Position numbers and translations under genes: made by a program. Positions 46,767 through 56,376 of a DNA stretch of 64,000 nucleotides are shown here, one piece after another (position 1 is the stretch's first letter; the number at the start of each line of letters is the position of its first letter). The notes below the pieces were generated by a model. That model was given only the letters and a program-made list of their open reading frames with translations. It searched no databases and was not told where the DNA came from. Source of the DNA: Flavobacteriaceae bacterium (lineage in GTDB: Bacteria > Bacteroidota > Bacteroidia > Flavobacteriales > Flavobacteriaceae); assembly GCA_023262185.1 (NCBI GenBank), contig JALRDO010000003.1, forward strand, positions 1-64,000, in the 5' to 3' direction.

Positions 46767-48257
46767 TTATTCTTGTGGTAATGTTTTAAAGTGGTCTGCC
46801 GCTCTCAAAGAGGTTGAACTGAAATAAGATAGCGCAAAAAGCAAGCTACCCAGAGCCATCACAATGAGCCATATGTAGGTCGAGTGAAAATACCAGGGAA
46901 TCTCTTGCTGAGAGAGATCTTTATAGACGTGAATCACCAAAAAGGCAAAAATAAATAGTACACCAAATAGGCCGATCATACGTTGAATCTTTCTTGAGGT
47001 GAACACCGACACTTCTTTGGCTAGCTTTTCATTGACTCGGTGTAAAGTGAGCACCGTCAAACACATCAGTAAAAAATTGACCAGCATGGAGGTAACCATG
47101 ATATCTATACCCAAAAAGAAATCTCCTGCAAAGTGAGAGCCCAGTACACCAATAGAGGCCATTCCTCCTGCGGTGATAAGGGCGATATGTGGACTGAAAT
47201 AGCGCGGATGCACCTTAGTAATGGCTTGCGGAAAAATAAAGTCTTTTGCCCATGCAAACATCAAGCGCGAAACCGATAACAACATGGCAGGAAGGTCATT
47301 GATTAATGCGATAGCGGCTCCGGCTAAAATCAATAAATCAACTCCTTTAGGGAGCACCAGGCTCAAAAGTCCTGGAGCGGTAACATCTTTTAGTTGGGCT
47401 TGCTCGGCAATATAGCTCCAGGGTACGATTTGATACACCGACAAGGTGAAGAGTACGTAAAATGTTCCTACACCGAGTATGGCAATCAATATAGCTAGAG
47501 GGATATTTTTTGAGGCGTTAACCGCCTCGCTACCGGTCTGGGCGATGGCATCAAAGCCGATAAAACTAGAAAATAAAACAGCGGCAGCCGAGAGAAACAC
47601 GGGCCATTGAAAAGGTTTGTCTTCTGTGGGTGTGAATATTACCGCCTCTTTTTCGGATAAGGCATTTAAGAAGTCAATGCTGTCGTAAAAGAGTCCAGAA
47701 AAAACAACAATAGAACCGAGAGTGAAAATCATGATAACCATCGGAAGCAGCCAACGGGTGTACGATTTTACGCCCCGTATATTGACCCAAACAAAGCCCC
47801 AGATGAGGCTTAATCCTAGCACTACGCGTACCCATGAGCGATCGAGTAGTTTAGCGAGATCCTGCCATCCGGCATTGTAGGCGATGTCTCTGATAAATGG
47901 AATGCTGATGTAGGCAATCACTCCTATAACTATAGAGAGCCCAAACCATTGTGAAAAGCTGGCGATAAATCCCCAGTAAGGGCTAAGTCCACGGCTGGCG
48001 TAGAGGTAACTTCCTCCGGCTCTAGGCATGGCAGAGCCTAAGATGGCATAGGCGAGTCCGGCTAACAAAGCGGGAAGGGCAGCAAATAAAAAGGCGTGTA
48101 TCACGTAGGGTCCTATTTCAGGTACGCTACGGTGAATCATGACAGGCACGACATTGATTGAAGCCCCAACCATAGAAGAAACTCCTGTGGCGATTACCGC
48201 AAAAAGGCCCATTTGTCTTTTTAGGCTAGGAGTGGCCCCATCAGATGACTTTAGCAT
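46767..48257 (-). CDS. APC family amino acid/amine permease
   Basis: This 496-residue membrane protein has about 12 hydrophobic segments. The start LFAVIATGVSSMVGASINVVP and MPRAGGSYLYASRGLSPYWGFIASFSQWFGL are APC-superfamily signatures (helix 1 GxGxxxGxxI-like and helix 2-3 region). FSSFIGFDAIAQTGSEAVNASKNIPLAI is the helix 6 region. Substrate unknown. It overlaps nothing and precedes the AKR-Rid gene by 3 bases, which suggests one transcript for uptake and reduction of the same compound. Confidence 0.87.
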   Translation of the reverse strand: MLKSSDGATPSLKRQMGLFAVIATGVSSMVGASINVVPVMIHRSVPEIGPYVIHAFLFAALPALLAGLAYAILGSAMPRAGGSYLYASRGLSPYWGFIASFSQWFGLSIVIGVIAYISIPFIRDIAYNAGWQDLAKLLDRSWVRVVLGLSLIWGFVWVNIRGVKSYTRWLLPMVIMIFTLGSIVVFSGLFYDSIDFLNALSEKEAVIFTPTEDKPFQWPVFLSAAAVLFSSFIGFDAIAQTGSEAVNASKNIPLAILIAILGVGTFYVLFTLSVYQIVPWSYIAEQAQLKDVTAPGLLSLVLPKGVDLLILAGAAIALINDLPAMLLSVSRLMFAWAKDFIFPQAITKVHPRYFSPHIALITAGGMASIGVLGSHFAGDFFLGIDIMVTSMLVNFLLMCLTVLTLHRVNEKLAKEVSVFTSRKIQRMIGLFGVLFIFAFLVIHVYKDLSQQEIPWYFHSTYIWLIVMALGSLLFALSYFSSTSLRAADHFKTLPQE

Positions 48258-48327
48258 AAGACGACAGAATTCGTTAGCTTTTGAGTGCTTAAGATAGATA
48301 AGCCTAACTAAACATAAATTGGTTTTT

Positions 48328-49314
48328 ATGGAATTTCTTGAAACCCTTTATCAAGAGATCGTTGGATTTCTTGGCATTCGATCGCTCTGGGAGATTTTAA
48401 GTGCAGGCAATTATGAGGCCCTCAAAACCTATGAGGGGGTGCTTTCGCTTATTTATCCGATTATTCCGTTACTCATTCTGTTAGAGTTTGTGCTCGGACT
48501 CGTCTACAAGAAGCCACAGACAAAGGTCTACAAGGTCAATTTTCTGATTTATGTTTTCAATCGTATTGTTGGTCGCTTCTTGGCCATTGGGATGGTCGGT
48601 TTTATCATCGGATGGTTGCAACCCGTTGCCCCTTTTCGGACCTCAGGCACCTGGTATTGGTTTATCTACGGTTATATTGTTTGGGAATTTGGCCATTTCA
48701 TCTATCACTACTTAGGCCATAAGGTGCGCATTTTTTGGTGCTTGCATGCCACCCACCATTCGCCTGAAGACATGAATTTGTCGGTAACTCACGCACACTT
48801 CTTTTTAGAGGCTCCTTATGCGGATACCATCCGCACCACTATCTGTATACTCTTGGGGGTTCGTCCTGAGCTCCTTTTTATGATCATGTTTATTGACGGA
48901 ACCTATGGAGCCTTTATACACGTCGGCGAAAATCTGATCAAAGACGCTCGGTTTGGATGGCTTAATCATTTCATTTTGACCCCCTCTCACCACCGGGTGC
49001 ATCATGCACGTAATCCGCTGTATATGGATACTAACTTTTGCAATCTCTTAAACATCTGGGACCGTGTGTTTAAGACCTATCAAGAAGAAGACATGGATCA
49101 AAAGCCCGAGTACGGAATCACTCGACCGATCAATAGCGGAAGTTTTGTGGATGTCTATTTTGGCGAAATCATTGCCTTAGCGAAAGACGTTTGGAACGCT
49201 CCGGGTATCGCTAATAAATTAGCCTACATCTTGATGCCACCGGGTTGGAGCCATGAAGGCCATCACAAAACGGCCAAAGTGGTTCGTCAGGAATACTTAG
49301 AATCACTGCGTTGA
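48328..49314 (+). CDS. Sterol desaturase / fatty-acid hydroxylase superfamily protein
   Basis: From the ATG at 48328 the protein has 328 residues; an upstream TTG at 48319 is weaker. Several membrane segments lie in the first half. The eight-histidine diiron set is clear: HFIYHYLGHKVR, LHATHHSPEDMNLSVTHAH, and HFILTPSHHRVHHARN. The family hydroxylates or desaturates lipids, sterols, carotenoids or alkylglycerols. Length and the EFGHFIYHYLGHK layout resemble alkylglycerol-monooxygenase-like bacterial members. It is the first of a plus-strand series but has a 37-base gap to the next gene. Confidence 0.9.
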   Translation: MEFLETLYQEIVGFLGIRSLWEILSAGNYEALKTYEGVLSLIYPIIPLLILLEFVLGLVYKKPQTKVYKVNFLIYVFNRIVGRFLAIGMVGFIIGWLQPVAPFRTSGTWYWFIYGYIVWEFGHFIYHYLGHKVRIFWCLHATHHSPEDMNLSVTHAHFFLEAPYADTIRTTICILLGVRPELLFMIMFIDGTYGAFIHVGENLIKDARFGWLNHFILTPSHHRVHHARNPLYMDTNFCNLLNIWDRVFKTYQEEDMDQKPEYGITRPINSGSFVDVYFGEIIALAKDVWNAPGIANKLAYILMPPGWSHEGHHKTAKVVRQEYLESLR

Positions 49315-49339
49315 TCGACGCTGAATTTGTATCTTTCAT
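49310..49339 (+). promoter_or_regulatory. Possible Bacteroidota-type promoter for the M20-M19-GNAT unit
   Basis: TTG (49310-49312, overlapping the desaturase stop) and TATCTTTC about 16 bases later approximate the -33/-7 pattern, with one mismatch in TAnnTTTG and a slightly short spacer. It is the only candidate in the 37-base gap. Weak evidence. Confidence 0.25.
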
Positions 49340-49351
49340 TAAATCGTTTTT

Positions 49352-50779
49352 ATGAAAAAATCTATCCTTCTTTCTCTTTTGGCATTAACATTTAGTGCCT
49401 CAAGTTTTTCTCAAAAACTCAACCGCGAAAAGAAAGCCATCATGGCTTCGGTAGAGGCCCACGAACAGGCATTGATCGCGATTAGCGATTCGATATGGGC
49501 CCTTGCAGAGACCGCCTTTGAGGAGCATGAATCGGCACGTATTTTGGCTGACTATGCCGAGGCCCAAGGGTTACAGGTAGAACGTGGTGTGGCCGGAATT
49601 CCAACTGCATTTGTGGCAACTTACGGCAGCGGCTCACCGGTGATTTCAGTGTTGGGAGAGTTTGATGCCTTGCCAGGGATTTCGCAGAAGGCTTCTCCGA
49701 TCAAAGAACCTTTGAATGAAGGTGCTGCGGGTCACGGATGCGGACACAACCTCTTCGGAGCCGCCTCATTAGGTGCAGCCATAGCGATCAAAGAACAGAT
49801 CGAAGCCGGACGCCTTAGAGGAACGGTGAAGTTTATCGGAACACCTTCTGAAGAGAAGTTTTTTGGTAAAATTTGGATGGTTAAAGAAGGAATATGGGAC
49901 GGTGTAGACGTGAATGTCAGCTGGCACCCCGGACCAAATACCGAGGCAGATGTGCAAAGTACATTGGCTTTGGTTGACTTTAAGGTCGAGTTTTTTGGCC
50001 AAGCGGCGCACGCTTCTTCAGACCCATGGAACGGACGATCTGCCTCTGATGCCCTAGAGCTTTACACCACTGGAATCAATTATTACAGAGAGCATATCAA
50101 ACCTAGTGTTCGTATACACTACCACATTCAAGACGGAGGTCAGGTTGTCAATGTGGTTCCGGACTATTCAAAGCTATGGGTCAGGGTACGCGATTCAAAG
50201 CGAGAAGGAATGAAGCCCGTCTACGACCGTGTTCGAGAGATGGCAGAAGGAGCGGCTATCATGGCTAACGTGGATTATAAAATATCGCTGATTTCAGGAA
50301 TTTATGAGGTGCTCGTGAACCGAAAAGGTGGAGAGCTCATGCAAAACAATCTTGAACTTTTGGGCCCTATCACTTATACTGATGAAGAAGAAGCTTTTGG
50401 TAAGGCGATTCAAGAGGCCACAGGAAAACCTCAAGTCGGAATGGACAGTGCCATACATCCGTTACTACCTACTCGCGAGAATCCAGGTGGAGGCTCTACA
50501 GATGTAGGGGATGTAAGCTGGAACGTACCTAACATCAATTTGAGCGTGACGGTTGCACCTAAAGACACGCCTTGGCACTCATGGGCCGTCGTTGCTTGTG
50601 GTGGTATGAGCATAGGGCATAAAGGCATGGTACACGCCGCAAAGGCCATGGGGATGACCATGGTTGATCTCTTTCAAAGCCCGAAAGCGGTCAACGAAAT
50701 CAAACAAGAGTTTAAAGAACGAAAAGGAGACGTGGTATACGAGCCGATGATCGACGGACCACCACCCATTCAAAACTAA
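49352..50779 (+). CDS. M20 family amidohydrolase (AbgB-like), exported
   Basis: This 475-residue protein has a signal peptide (LLSLLALTFSASSFSQ). The M20 metal site includes VLGEFDALPG, AGHGCGHNLFGAASLGAA and IGTPSEEKFFGK, with the DALPG and GHGCGHN strings typical of the AbgB/p-aminobenzoyl-glutamate hydrolase branch. The dimerisation domain contains FFGQAAHASSDPWNGRSASDALELY. The enzyme probably hydrolyses an N-acyl amino acid or peptide-like amide in the periplasm. It is followed by an M19 dipeptidase 9 bases later, suggesting joint peptide or amide breakdown. Confidence 0.9.
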   Translation: MKKSILLSLLALTFSASSFSQKLNREKKAIMASVEAHEQALIAISDSIWALAETAFEEHESARILADYAEAQGLQVERGVAGIPTAFVATYGSGSPVISVLGEFDALPGISQKASPIKEPLNEGAAGHGCGHNLFGAASLGAAIAIKEQIEAGRLRGTVKFIGTPSEEKFFGKIWMVKEGIWDGVDVNVSWHPGPNTEADVQSTLALVDFKVEFFGQAAHASSDPWNGRSASDALELYTTGINYYREHIKPSVRIHYHIQDGGQVVNVVPDYSKLWVRVRDSKREGMKPVYDRVREMAEGAAIMANVDYKISLISGIYEVLVNRKGGELMQNNLELLGPITYTDEEEAFGKAIQEATGKPQVGMDSAIHPLLPTRENPGGGSTDVGDVSWNVPNINLSVTVAPKDTPWHSWAVVACGGMSIGHKGMVHAAKAMGMTMVDLFQSPKAVNEIKQEFKERKGDVVYEPMIDGPPPIQN

Positions 50780-50788
50780 AGGATACGA

Positions 50789-52081
50789 ATGAAAAGAATG
50801 ATCTATGCTACGGCAGCACTGTATGTGTTGGCCTCATGCGCCTCAAATGCCAATAAGGCTGAGGCAGAATCTTTAGAAGATAAGGCGGCACGCATTCACG
50901 ATGCGGTGATTACGATTGATACCCACGACGACATTAATGTGGCCAACTTTACCGATAGCCTGAACTACACTCAAAGATTAAACACTCAGGTGAATCTGCC
51001 GAAGATGACCGAAGGAAGTCTCGACGTTTCATGGCTTATTGTCTACACTGGCCAAGGGCCACTGACCCCAGAGGGCTATGAGGCCGCCGAAGAAAATGCA
51101 TTGTCTAAGTTTGAGGCGATTCATCGTCTAACTACCGATTTTGCTCCAGACCAAATCGAGTTGGCGACCTCATCAGCTGAGGTGAGAGCGGCGGTGGCAT
51201 CCGGAAAAAAGGTAGCCATGATAGGTGTCGAAAACGCTTATCCGATGGGAGAAGACCTTTCAAATTTTGAGAAATATCACGCCCTTGGAGCGCGTTACGT
51301 TTCACTGGCACACAACGGGCACAGTCAGTTCTCTGACTCGAATACGGGTGAACAGGATGGCTTTTTACACAACGGTTTAAGTGAACTCGGTAAGCAGGCT
51401 GTGGTTGAAATGAACCGTTTGGGGATTATGGTTGATGTTTCGCATCCGTCTAAAGAGGCGATGAGGCAAATGATTGAAATCACAAAGGCTCCAATCATTG
51501 CTTCGCATTCTTCAGCTCGTGCCCTATGCGATCATTCAAGAAATCTCGATGATGAGCAATTGCTATGGATGAAAGAAAATGGGGGCGTGGTGCAAACGGT
51601 GGCTTTTTCGTCTTACGTCAACACCGAAAAGCACAATGCTCGAAATCAGTACATGAGTGCCTTGCGCAAGAAGCTAGCCGAAGAAAAAGGATTGGCTTGG
51701 TACGAGCGTCAAGAAATGCGTTCATTGAGTGCAGAAGAGCGCGTGGCTTTCATGGAATATGCCTATGAGATCTACGATGCGGCAGAGGCTTTGGCTTTAG
51801 ATGATCCAGAGGCCCCTGAAGGGGTTACGGTTGCTGATTTTGTAGACCATATTGATTATATGGTCGATCTTATCGGAATCGATCACGTAGGTATCTCATC
51901 TGATTTTGATGGAGGTGGAGGAATCACAGGCTGGAACGATGCATCAGAAACCCTGAACGTAACTACTGAGCTTGTTAAGCGCGGGTATTCTGAAGAAGAA
52001 ATCGCAAAGCTATGGGGCGAAAATCTGCTCAGAGTTCTAGACGAGGTTGAGGCAGTCAGTTCCGGTTGGTCTGAGGAGTAA
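50789..52081 (+). CDS. Membrane dipeptidase (peptidase M19), lipoprotein
   Basis: This 430-residue protein has a lipoprotein signal (ALYVLASC). M19 motifs are ordered as expected: VITIDTHDDINV for the first zinc ligands, MIGVENAYPMGEDL with the bridging Glu, VSLAHNGHSQFSDS, IMVDVSHPSKEAM, and IIASHSSARALCDHSRNLDDEQL. HVGISSDFDGGGGI lies near the end. The family cleaves dipeptides, including some with a D-residue at the C-terminus. It stands 9 bases after the M20 gene and 3 bases before the GNAT gene. Confidence 0.93.
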   Translation: MKRMIYATAALYVLASCASNANKAEAESLEDKAARIHDAVITIDTHDDINVANFTDSLNYTQRLNTQVNLPKMTEGSLDVSWLIVYTGQGPLTPEGYEAAEENALSKFEAIHRLTTDFAPDQIELATSSAEVRAAVASGKKVAMIGVENAYPMGEDLSNFEKYHALGARYVSLAHNGHSQFSDSNTGEQDGFLHNGLSELGKQAVVEMNRLGIMVDVSHPSKEAMRQMIEITKAPIIASHSSARALCDHSRNLDDEQLLWMKENGGVVQTVAFSSYVNTEKHNARNQYMSALRKKLAEEKGLAWYERQEMRSLSAEERVAFMEYAYEIYDAAEALALDDPEAPEGVTVADFVDHIDYMVDLIGIDHVGISSDFDGGGGITGWNDASETLNVTTELVKRGYSEEEIAKLWGENLLRVLDEVEAVSSGWSEE

Positions 52082-52084
52082 TCT

Positions 52085-52645
52085 ATGGCAGTTACGGTTA
52101 AGTTTGTTGAGACTCTTGATGAAGTCAAGGGAATCAAGGTGCTGCACGATCAAAATCTAAAAGAGAATCTCACACCTGAACAACAGGCAGCCCAGGGTTT
52201 TGTCACCTTTAAATACACACTAGAGTTTCTGACCGCGATCCAAAAGGTATACCCTTCAGTCATAGCGGTAGATGAGGGTTGTGTAGTGGGATACGCACTG
52301 GTGGTAATCCCAGAGATTAAGCACTTGCATCCACTCATTAACGACTTTGTCGATCAGCTAGCTGACTTTTCATATGCCGGTCGTCCGCTTAATGAACTCT
52401 CTTTTTGCTTGGTAGGTCAACTCTGCGTGGCCCAGTCGCATACCGGGCAAGGTTTGGTGCAGCGTATGTATAATGCCTATCGCGATGAGCACTCCGCTCG
52501 ATACGATTATCTGATCACCGACGTAGATGAGAAGAATCCGAGATCACTTCGGGCCCATGAGAAATCAGGTTTTCAGGTCATTGGTACCGTAAAGCATCAA
52601 GAGTCGTCTTGGACCCTAGTACTGTGGGACTGGAAGAATTCCTGA
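52085..52645 (+). CDS. GNAT family N-acetyltransferase
   Basis: This 186-residue protein has the GNAT fold: an N-terminal half with VDEGCVVGYALVVIPE as a central strand, LVGQLCVAQSHTGQGLVQRMYNAY as the acetyl-CoA-binding motif A (QxxxGxG/A variant), and ITDVDEKNPRSLRAHEKSGFQVIG as motif B. Substrate unknown. It is the third gene of the M20-M19 unit and ends one base before the convergent TonB receptor stop, with no terminator seen. Confidence 0.87.
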   Translation: MAVTVKFVETLDEVKGIKVLHDQNLKENLTPEQQAAQGFVTFKYTLEFLTAIQKVYPSVIAVDEGCVVGYALVVIPEIKHLHPLINDFVDQLADFSYAGRPLNELSFCLVGQLCVAQSHTGQGLVQRMYNAYRDEHSARYDYLITDVDEKNPRSLRAHEKSGFQVIGTVKHQESSWTLVLWDWKNS

Positions 52646-55057
52646 CTACTTAAACCTGAAATTGTACGAAAGCGACACTAAGGTTCCTCTTAGTGCCGTG
52701 AGCTCGTAGGCGCCTAATGGGCTGCTTAAAAAGACGCTGCCGTCGACCCCACCGTTGCGCTGAGCGTAATAGATGTTAAATGGATTTTTGCGTCCGTATA
52801 TGTTATAAATGGTGAAGACCCAGTCCCCTTTGAATCGGCGTTTGGGGTCTTTGCTGTAGGCAATGGTCCAAGAGAAATCTAATCGGTGGTAGGTGGGGAG
52901 TCGCGCATTATTCCGATTTAGGTAGATCGGGATGGTTACATTCTGCTGTTTATACACCCCATTCGCAATGGTGTAAGGCCTACCCGTTTGGCCGACAAAA
53001 TTGAAGCTGATTTTATTGTACAGATCCCCTTCAAAATTCAGCGTGGCATTTAGGGTGTGCGGACGGTCAAAGTCTGAAGCGTACCACGCATTGTTGTTGA
53101 TCCGGTCTTCAGGATTCACCTCGTTGGTCTGCAGTAGGCTTCGCGCCCAGGTATAGTTTACAAAACCGTTGAAGCGTCCGCTGTTTTTATGAAGTCCGAA
53201 TTCGAATCCATAAGAACGACCGTCGGCCTGAACCACTTCGGTTTCTATTGATCTAGACAAAAAGAAGTCTGCGCCTGGCTTGTAAGTGAGATTGTTAGTG
53301 GTGTTGCGGTAATAGGTCTCGGCAGACAATTCGAGCCCTTGGCGGTCGAAGTCTTTATAAAATCCAAATCCGTAGGTATCGTTTTGTTGCGGTTTTACAT
53401 AGCGGTCGGATATCTTCCAACGCGAGGTCGGCAGTGGCGTATTTGTATTATAAATGTTTTGAATGTACTGATACATGCGGGCATAGCTTGCCTTAAATGA
53501 AGCACGCTCACCTACCATCCAATTTAGCCCCAGTCGCGGTTCTGGATAGGTGTAACTCACCACTCTTTCTCCCGATTGATATTGAATGCTACCCTCGTAG
53601 TTCTGGTCAGCGTCATAGCGCGCCTCCTCGTAGGGCCCTACAAGATTGAATTGCGAGAGTCTAAAGCCTGTCGATAGGGTCAATTTAGGAGAGATTGATA
53701 CATCTGCGCTTCCGTAAACCGACCACTCGTCTCCGAGTTCTTGGCCAAGATTTACCGGATTGATCGAATTGCCTGCACCAGGATCTAGTTTACCAGGTTC
53801 AATATGATACCTGTTGAATTGTGCTCCGAGGTAGTAGTCGACTTCACCCGTTTGGTTGTTGAGGTACTCAATTTGGCCGCTGAGGTATTGAATGCTTGAT
53901 TCGTAACGAATCACATTGTCACTGTCTACCTCAGGAAACAGATTCTTGGGTTGGTAATCGCTTGAAACGAGTTTGGTCGTCAAATTAGTGTTGTTCTCAA
54001 AGGTGTGCAGCCATTTTAGCGTGTGATTCATGGTGCTGAAATCGTACTGATTGGCCGATGAGACGATGTTCTCAATGGATGATATTAAATCGAGCTTATA
54101 GAAATCCTTAGAATAGAAATTGGTATAGGTAATCTGGTCTTCGGCACTGGGTAGATAGAGAAGTTTGATCGTATGATCAGAGAAATTAGCTCTAGTGTTT
54201 TTTAAGCGTGGTACGAGTAGGGGAAATAGCAAATCACTGAACCCTACACGTCCTCCTGCGAGAAGCATCAGTTTGTCTTTGATGATAGGAGTGGTAAGTG
54301 ACAGACGGCTTGAGATGAGTCCTATTCCGCCCTCGAATTGAAACGAATCGGTATACGGATTATTAATTTTTACATCCACCACCGAGGCGATACGCCCACC
54401 GTATTTCGCGGGGATATTGGCGCGGTAAATGTCTACCCCAGAGATTACCTCAGGAGTAAAAACAGAGAACAAGCCAAAGAGGTGAGTCGGATTAAATACT
54501 GGAGCAGACTCGAGCAGCATGAGGTTCTGGTCTAGTGATCCCCCTCGAATAGAAACTCCGTTACTGATGTCTCCGGCGTTGTTCACCCCGGCCATCATGG
54601 TAATACTGCGTAAGACATCAAACTCTCCTAAAGCTGCCGGCATTTTGGCGAGTTCGCGACTACTCAATTCAAAGACTCCCATCTGTGGGCTTTCAACGTT
54701 CTGATTACGTTTTTTAGCGGTCAACACTACCTCAGACAGCTGTTCTTGGGTGACCTCCATCCCTATTTTGAGCGACTCATTTCCTTTAAGTTCTACGCGC
54801 AGGGTTTGTGTGGCGTATCCCAAATAATCGAACTTCAGCTCGTAGGTCCCGGTATCGAATCGTTTGACAAATATGCCGCTAGGATTGGTGATGCCTCCGC
54901 ATTCGCACTCGGTGATGTATACGGTGACACCGCTAAGAGGCTCTTTGGTTTCTGCGTCGAACACGCTCACAGAAAGGGCGAAATCTTGGCCGAACACAGG
55001 CGTTCCTACCCCAAAGCATAGCACGCACATCAAGAAAAGGTGTTGGATTCTATTCAT
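52646..55057 (-). CDS. TonB-dependent receptor with carboxypeptidase-regulatory-like domain
   Basis: This 803-residue receptor has a signal peptide (ending GTPVFGQ). An N-terminal carboxypeptidase-D-regulatory-like domain follows (about 25-110: VSVFDAETKEPLSGVTVYITECECGGITNPSG). The plug begins near LSEVVLTAKKRNQNVESPQMG, with ISNGVSIRGGSLDQNLMLLESAPVFNPTHLFGLFSVF and IPAKYGGRIASVVDVK. The barrel runs to LVSLSYNFRFK, with the final aromatic. It lies 5 bases downstream of DUF4249, its usual partner. No SusD is present, so the ligand is not clearly a glycan. Confidence 0.92.
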   Translation of the reverse strand: MNRIQHLFLMCVLCFGVGTPVFGQDFALSVSVFDAETKEPLSGVTVYITECECGGITNPSGIFVKRFDTGTYELKFDYLGYATQTLRVELKGNESLKIGMEVTQEQLSEVVLTAKKRNQNVESPQMGVFELSSRELAKMPAALGEFDVLRSITMMAGVNNAGDISNGVSIRGGSLDQNLMLLESAPVFNPTHLFGLFSVFTPEVISGVDIYRANIPAKYGGRIASVVDVKINNPYTDSFQFEGGIGLISSRLSLTTPIIKDKLMLLAGGRVGFSDLLFPLLVPRLKNTRANFSDHTIKLLYLPSAEDQITYTNFYSKDFYKLDLISSIENIVSSANQYDFSTMNHTLKWLHTFENNTNLTTKLVSSDYQPKNLFPEVDSDNVIRYESSIQYLSGQIEYLNNQTGEVDYYLGAQFNRYHIEPGKLDPGAGNSINPVNLGQELGDEWSVYGSADVSISPKLTLSTGFRLSQFNLVGPYEEARYDADQNYEGSIQYQSGERVVSYTYPEPRLGLNWMVGERASFKASYARMYQYIQNIYNTNTPLPTSRWKISDRYVKPQQNDTYGFGFYKDFDRQGLELSAETYYRNTTNNLTYKPGADFFLSRSIETEVVQADGRSYGFEFGLHKNSGRFNGFVNYTWARSLLQTNEVNPEDRINNNAWYASDFDRPHTLNATLNFEGDLYNKISFNFVGQTGRPYTIANGVYKQQNVTIPIYLNRNNARLPTYHRLDFSWTIAYSKDPKRRFKGDWVFTIYNIYGRKNPFNIYYAQRNGGVDGSVFLSSPLGAYELTALRGTLVSLSYNFRFK

Positions 55058-55062
55058 GAGGC

Positions 55063-56265
55063 TTAAGGGGTGTTGGTTAGATTAGTAGACCCTTCGAGAA
55101 TGGCTGTCCCTTTAAAATAGCGCAGACGTATTGCATCTAGGTCTGAGGTGCGGTAGATGCTCTCAATGCATGGCGCTATATACGTTAAGGGTTGTGGAAC
55201 GGGATCTCCAAGAATTTCTGGTTGAGGGGATTTGAAATCTCCACTCAAGGGTTCATCTCTGAGGCTTCTTCTAATAAAAATGGTCTCTGTTACAGCGGCT
55301 GCTGCGGTAAATCGTCCTAAAGCGATCTGTTCTGGATTACTTAAGTCGGTGAAATTACCGATAAGTGCGGCTGGGAGTGGCGCATTGAATCCACTGTTGT
55401 TATCTACCAGATCTTTAATGGTGCGGTAGTGCTTGTAGGCGTCTTGTGAAATGTTGAGTTGCAATACTTCGACTAATATGTCTTGCTTTGAGGTAAATGG
55501 AACTTTTGCCACGAGCAAATTCTCTACCGACTTCCCATTAGTAAATTCGTCACTGAAGATATTGATATCTTGATTGTAGCTGATCTTCCAGCAAGGAACA
55601 TCACATAAATAAGTGTAGTATTCTTTGGTTAAGGCTGGATTGTTGATTTGAGAGAGACATTCGCCATTTCGGTATACCCCATATTCGCATAACATACAAT
55701 AGACCTCTTGTTCATAGGCTCTATATTGGTAAAAGAAAAAGTTGCGCTGACTTTCAGGATCATCAAAGTTTATGCGTATTTCATGTCCAGAAGTGTAACT
55801 TTCTGTACCCTCATCATAGAGCATCTCTGGATTGAAGTTTTCTTTAATATTTGTAATGGAAACCTCTTCTGGCGCAGTCTCAGTAGTAGATCGAAAGGTT
55901 TGACCATTGGGTAGCTGTACCTCTATATACCATTTCGAGCCTGACTGAACTCTAAAAGAAGGATCTACGATGTAGCTTCCTTCACTCTCGAAAAGCTGCT
56001 CGCGTTCTTGAGTATCTTCATTAATTAAGGTGACCGTGCAACCGCTAATATCTTTTGAACGGTAAAGCCCAAATTCATAGCTCGTCTGCTGCACTTTAGC
56101 ATAGCTTGTGCCTGCCGCCGTTGAGGCTAGAGCGTCGATGATGATTAAGTCGTCTTCAAAATCAAATTCTGGAGGTACTGCCTCAACACAGGAGTTTAAT
56201 AATACAAATAGCCCTGTGAGGGCTAATACGGCTTGGCTTAACGCCCACCTCCTTTTAAGAAACAT
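55063..56265 (-). CDS. DUF4249 lipoprotein
   Basis: This 400-residue protein has a lipoprotein signal (LTGLFVLLNSC). The mature part begins FEDDLIIIDALASTAAGTSYAKVQQT and continues as a mostly beta protein with SGCTVTLINEDTQEREQLFESEGSYIV and PNGQTFRSTTETAPE, matching DUF4249. DUF4249 proteins are paired with TonB receptors in Bacteroidota and probably sit on the outer membrane. Here it precedes its receptor, the reverse of the order I most often associate with the pair. Several cysteines near residues 192-225 are unusual and may form disulfides. Confidence 0.87.
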   Translation of the reverse strand: MFLKRRWALSQAVLALTGLFVLLNSCVEAVPPEFDFEDDLIIIDALASTAAGTSYAKVQQTSYEFGLYRSKDISGCTVTLINEDTQEREQLFESEGSYIVDPSFRVQSGSKWYIEVQLPNGQTFRSTTETAPEEVSITNIKENFNPEMLYDEGTESYTSGHEIRINFDDPESQRNFFFYQYRAYEQEVYCMLCEYGVYRNGECLSQINNPALTKEYYTYLCDVPCWKISYNQDINIFSDEFTNGKSVENLLVAKVPFTSKQDILVEVLQLNISQDAYKHYRTIKDLVDNNSGFNAPLPAALIGNFTDLSNPEQIALGRFTAAAAVTETIFIRRSLRDEPLSGDFKSPQPEILGDPVPQPLTYIAPCIESIYRTSDLDAIRLRYFKGTAILEGSTNLTNTP

Positions 56266-56376
56266 GTGGCAATATCTATATTTTCAACACGCATCAGTGT
56301 TAAAAAGCTCAGGAATTCAATTTTTATTGATGAATTAGCTTTTGGCACCTATAGTTTTTTTATCCAAGTTTGTGCT

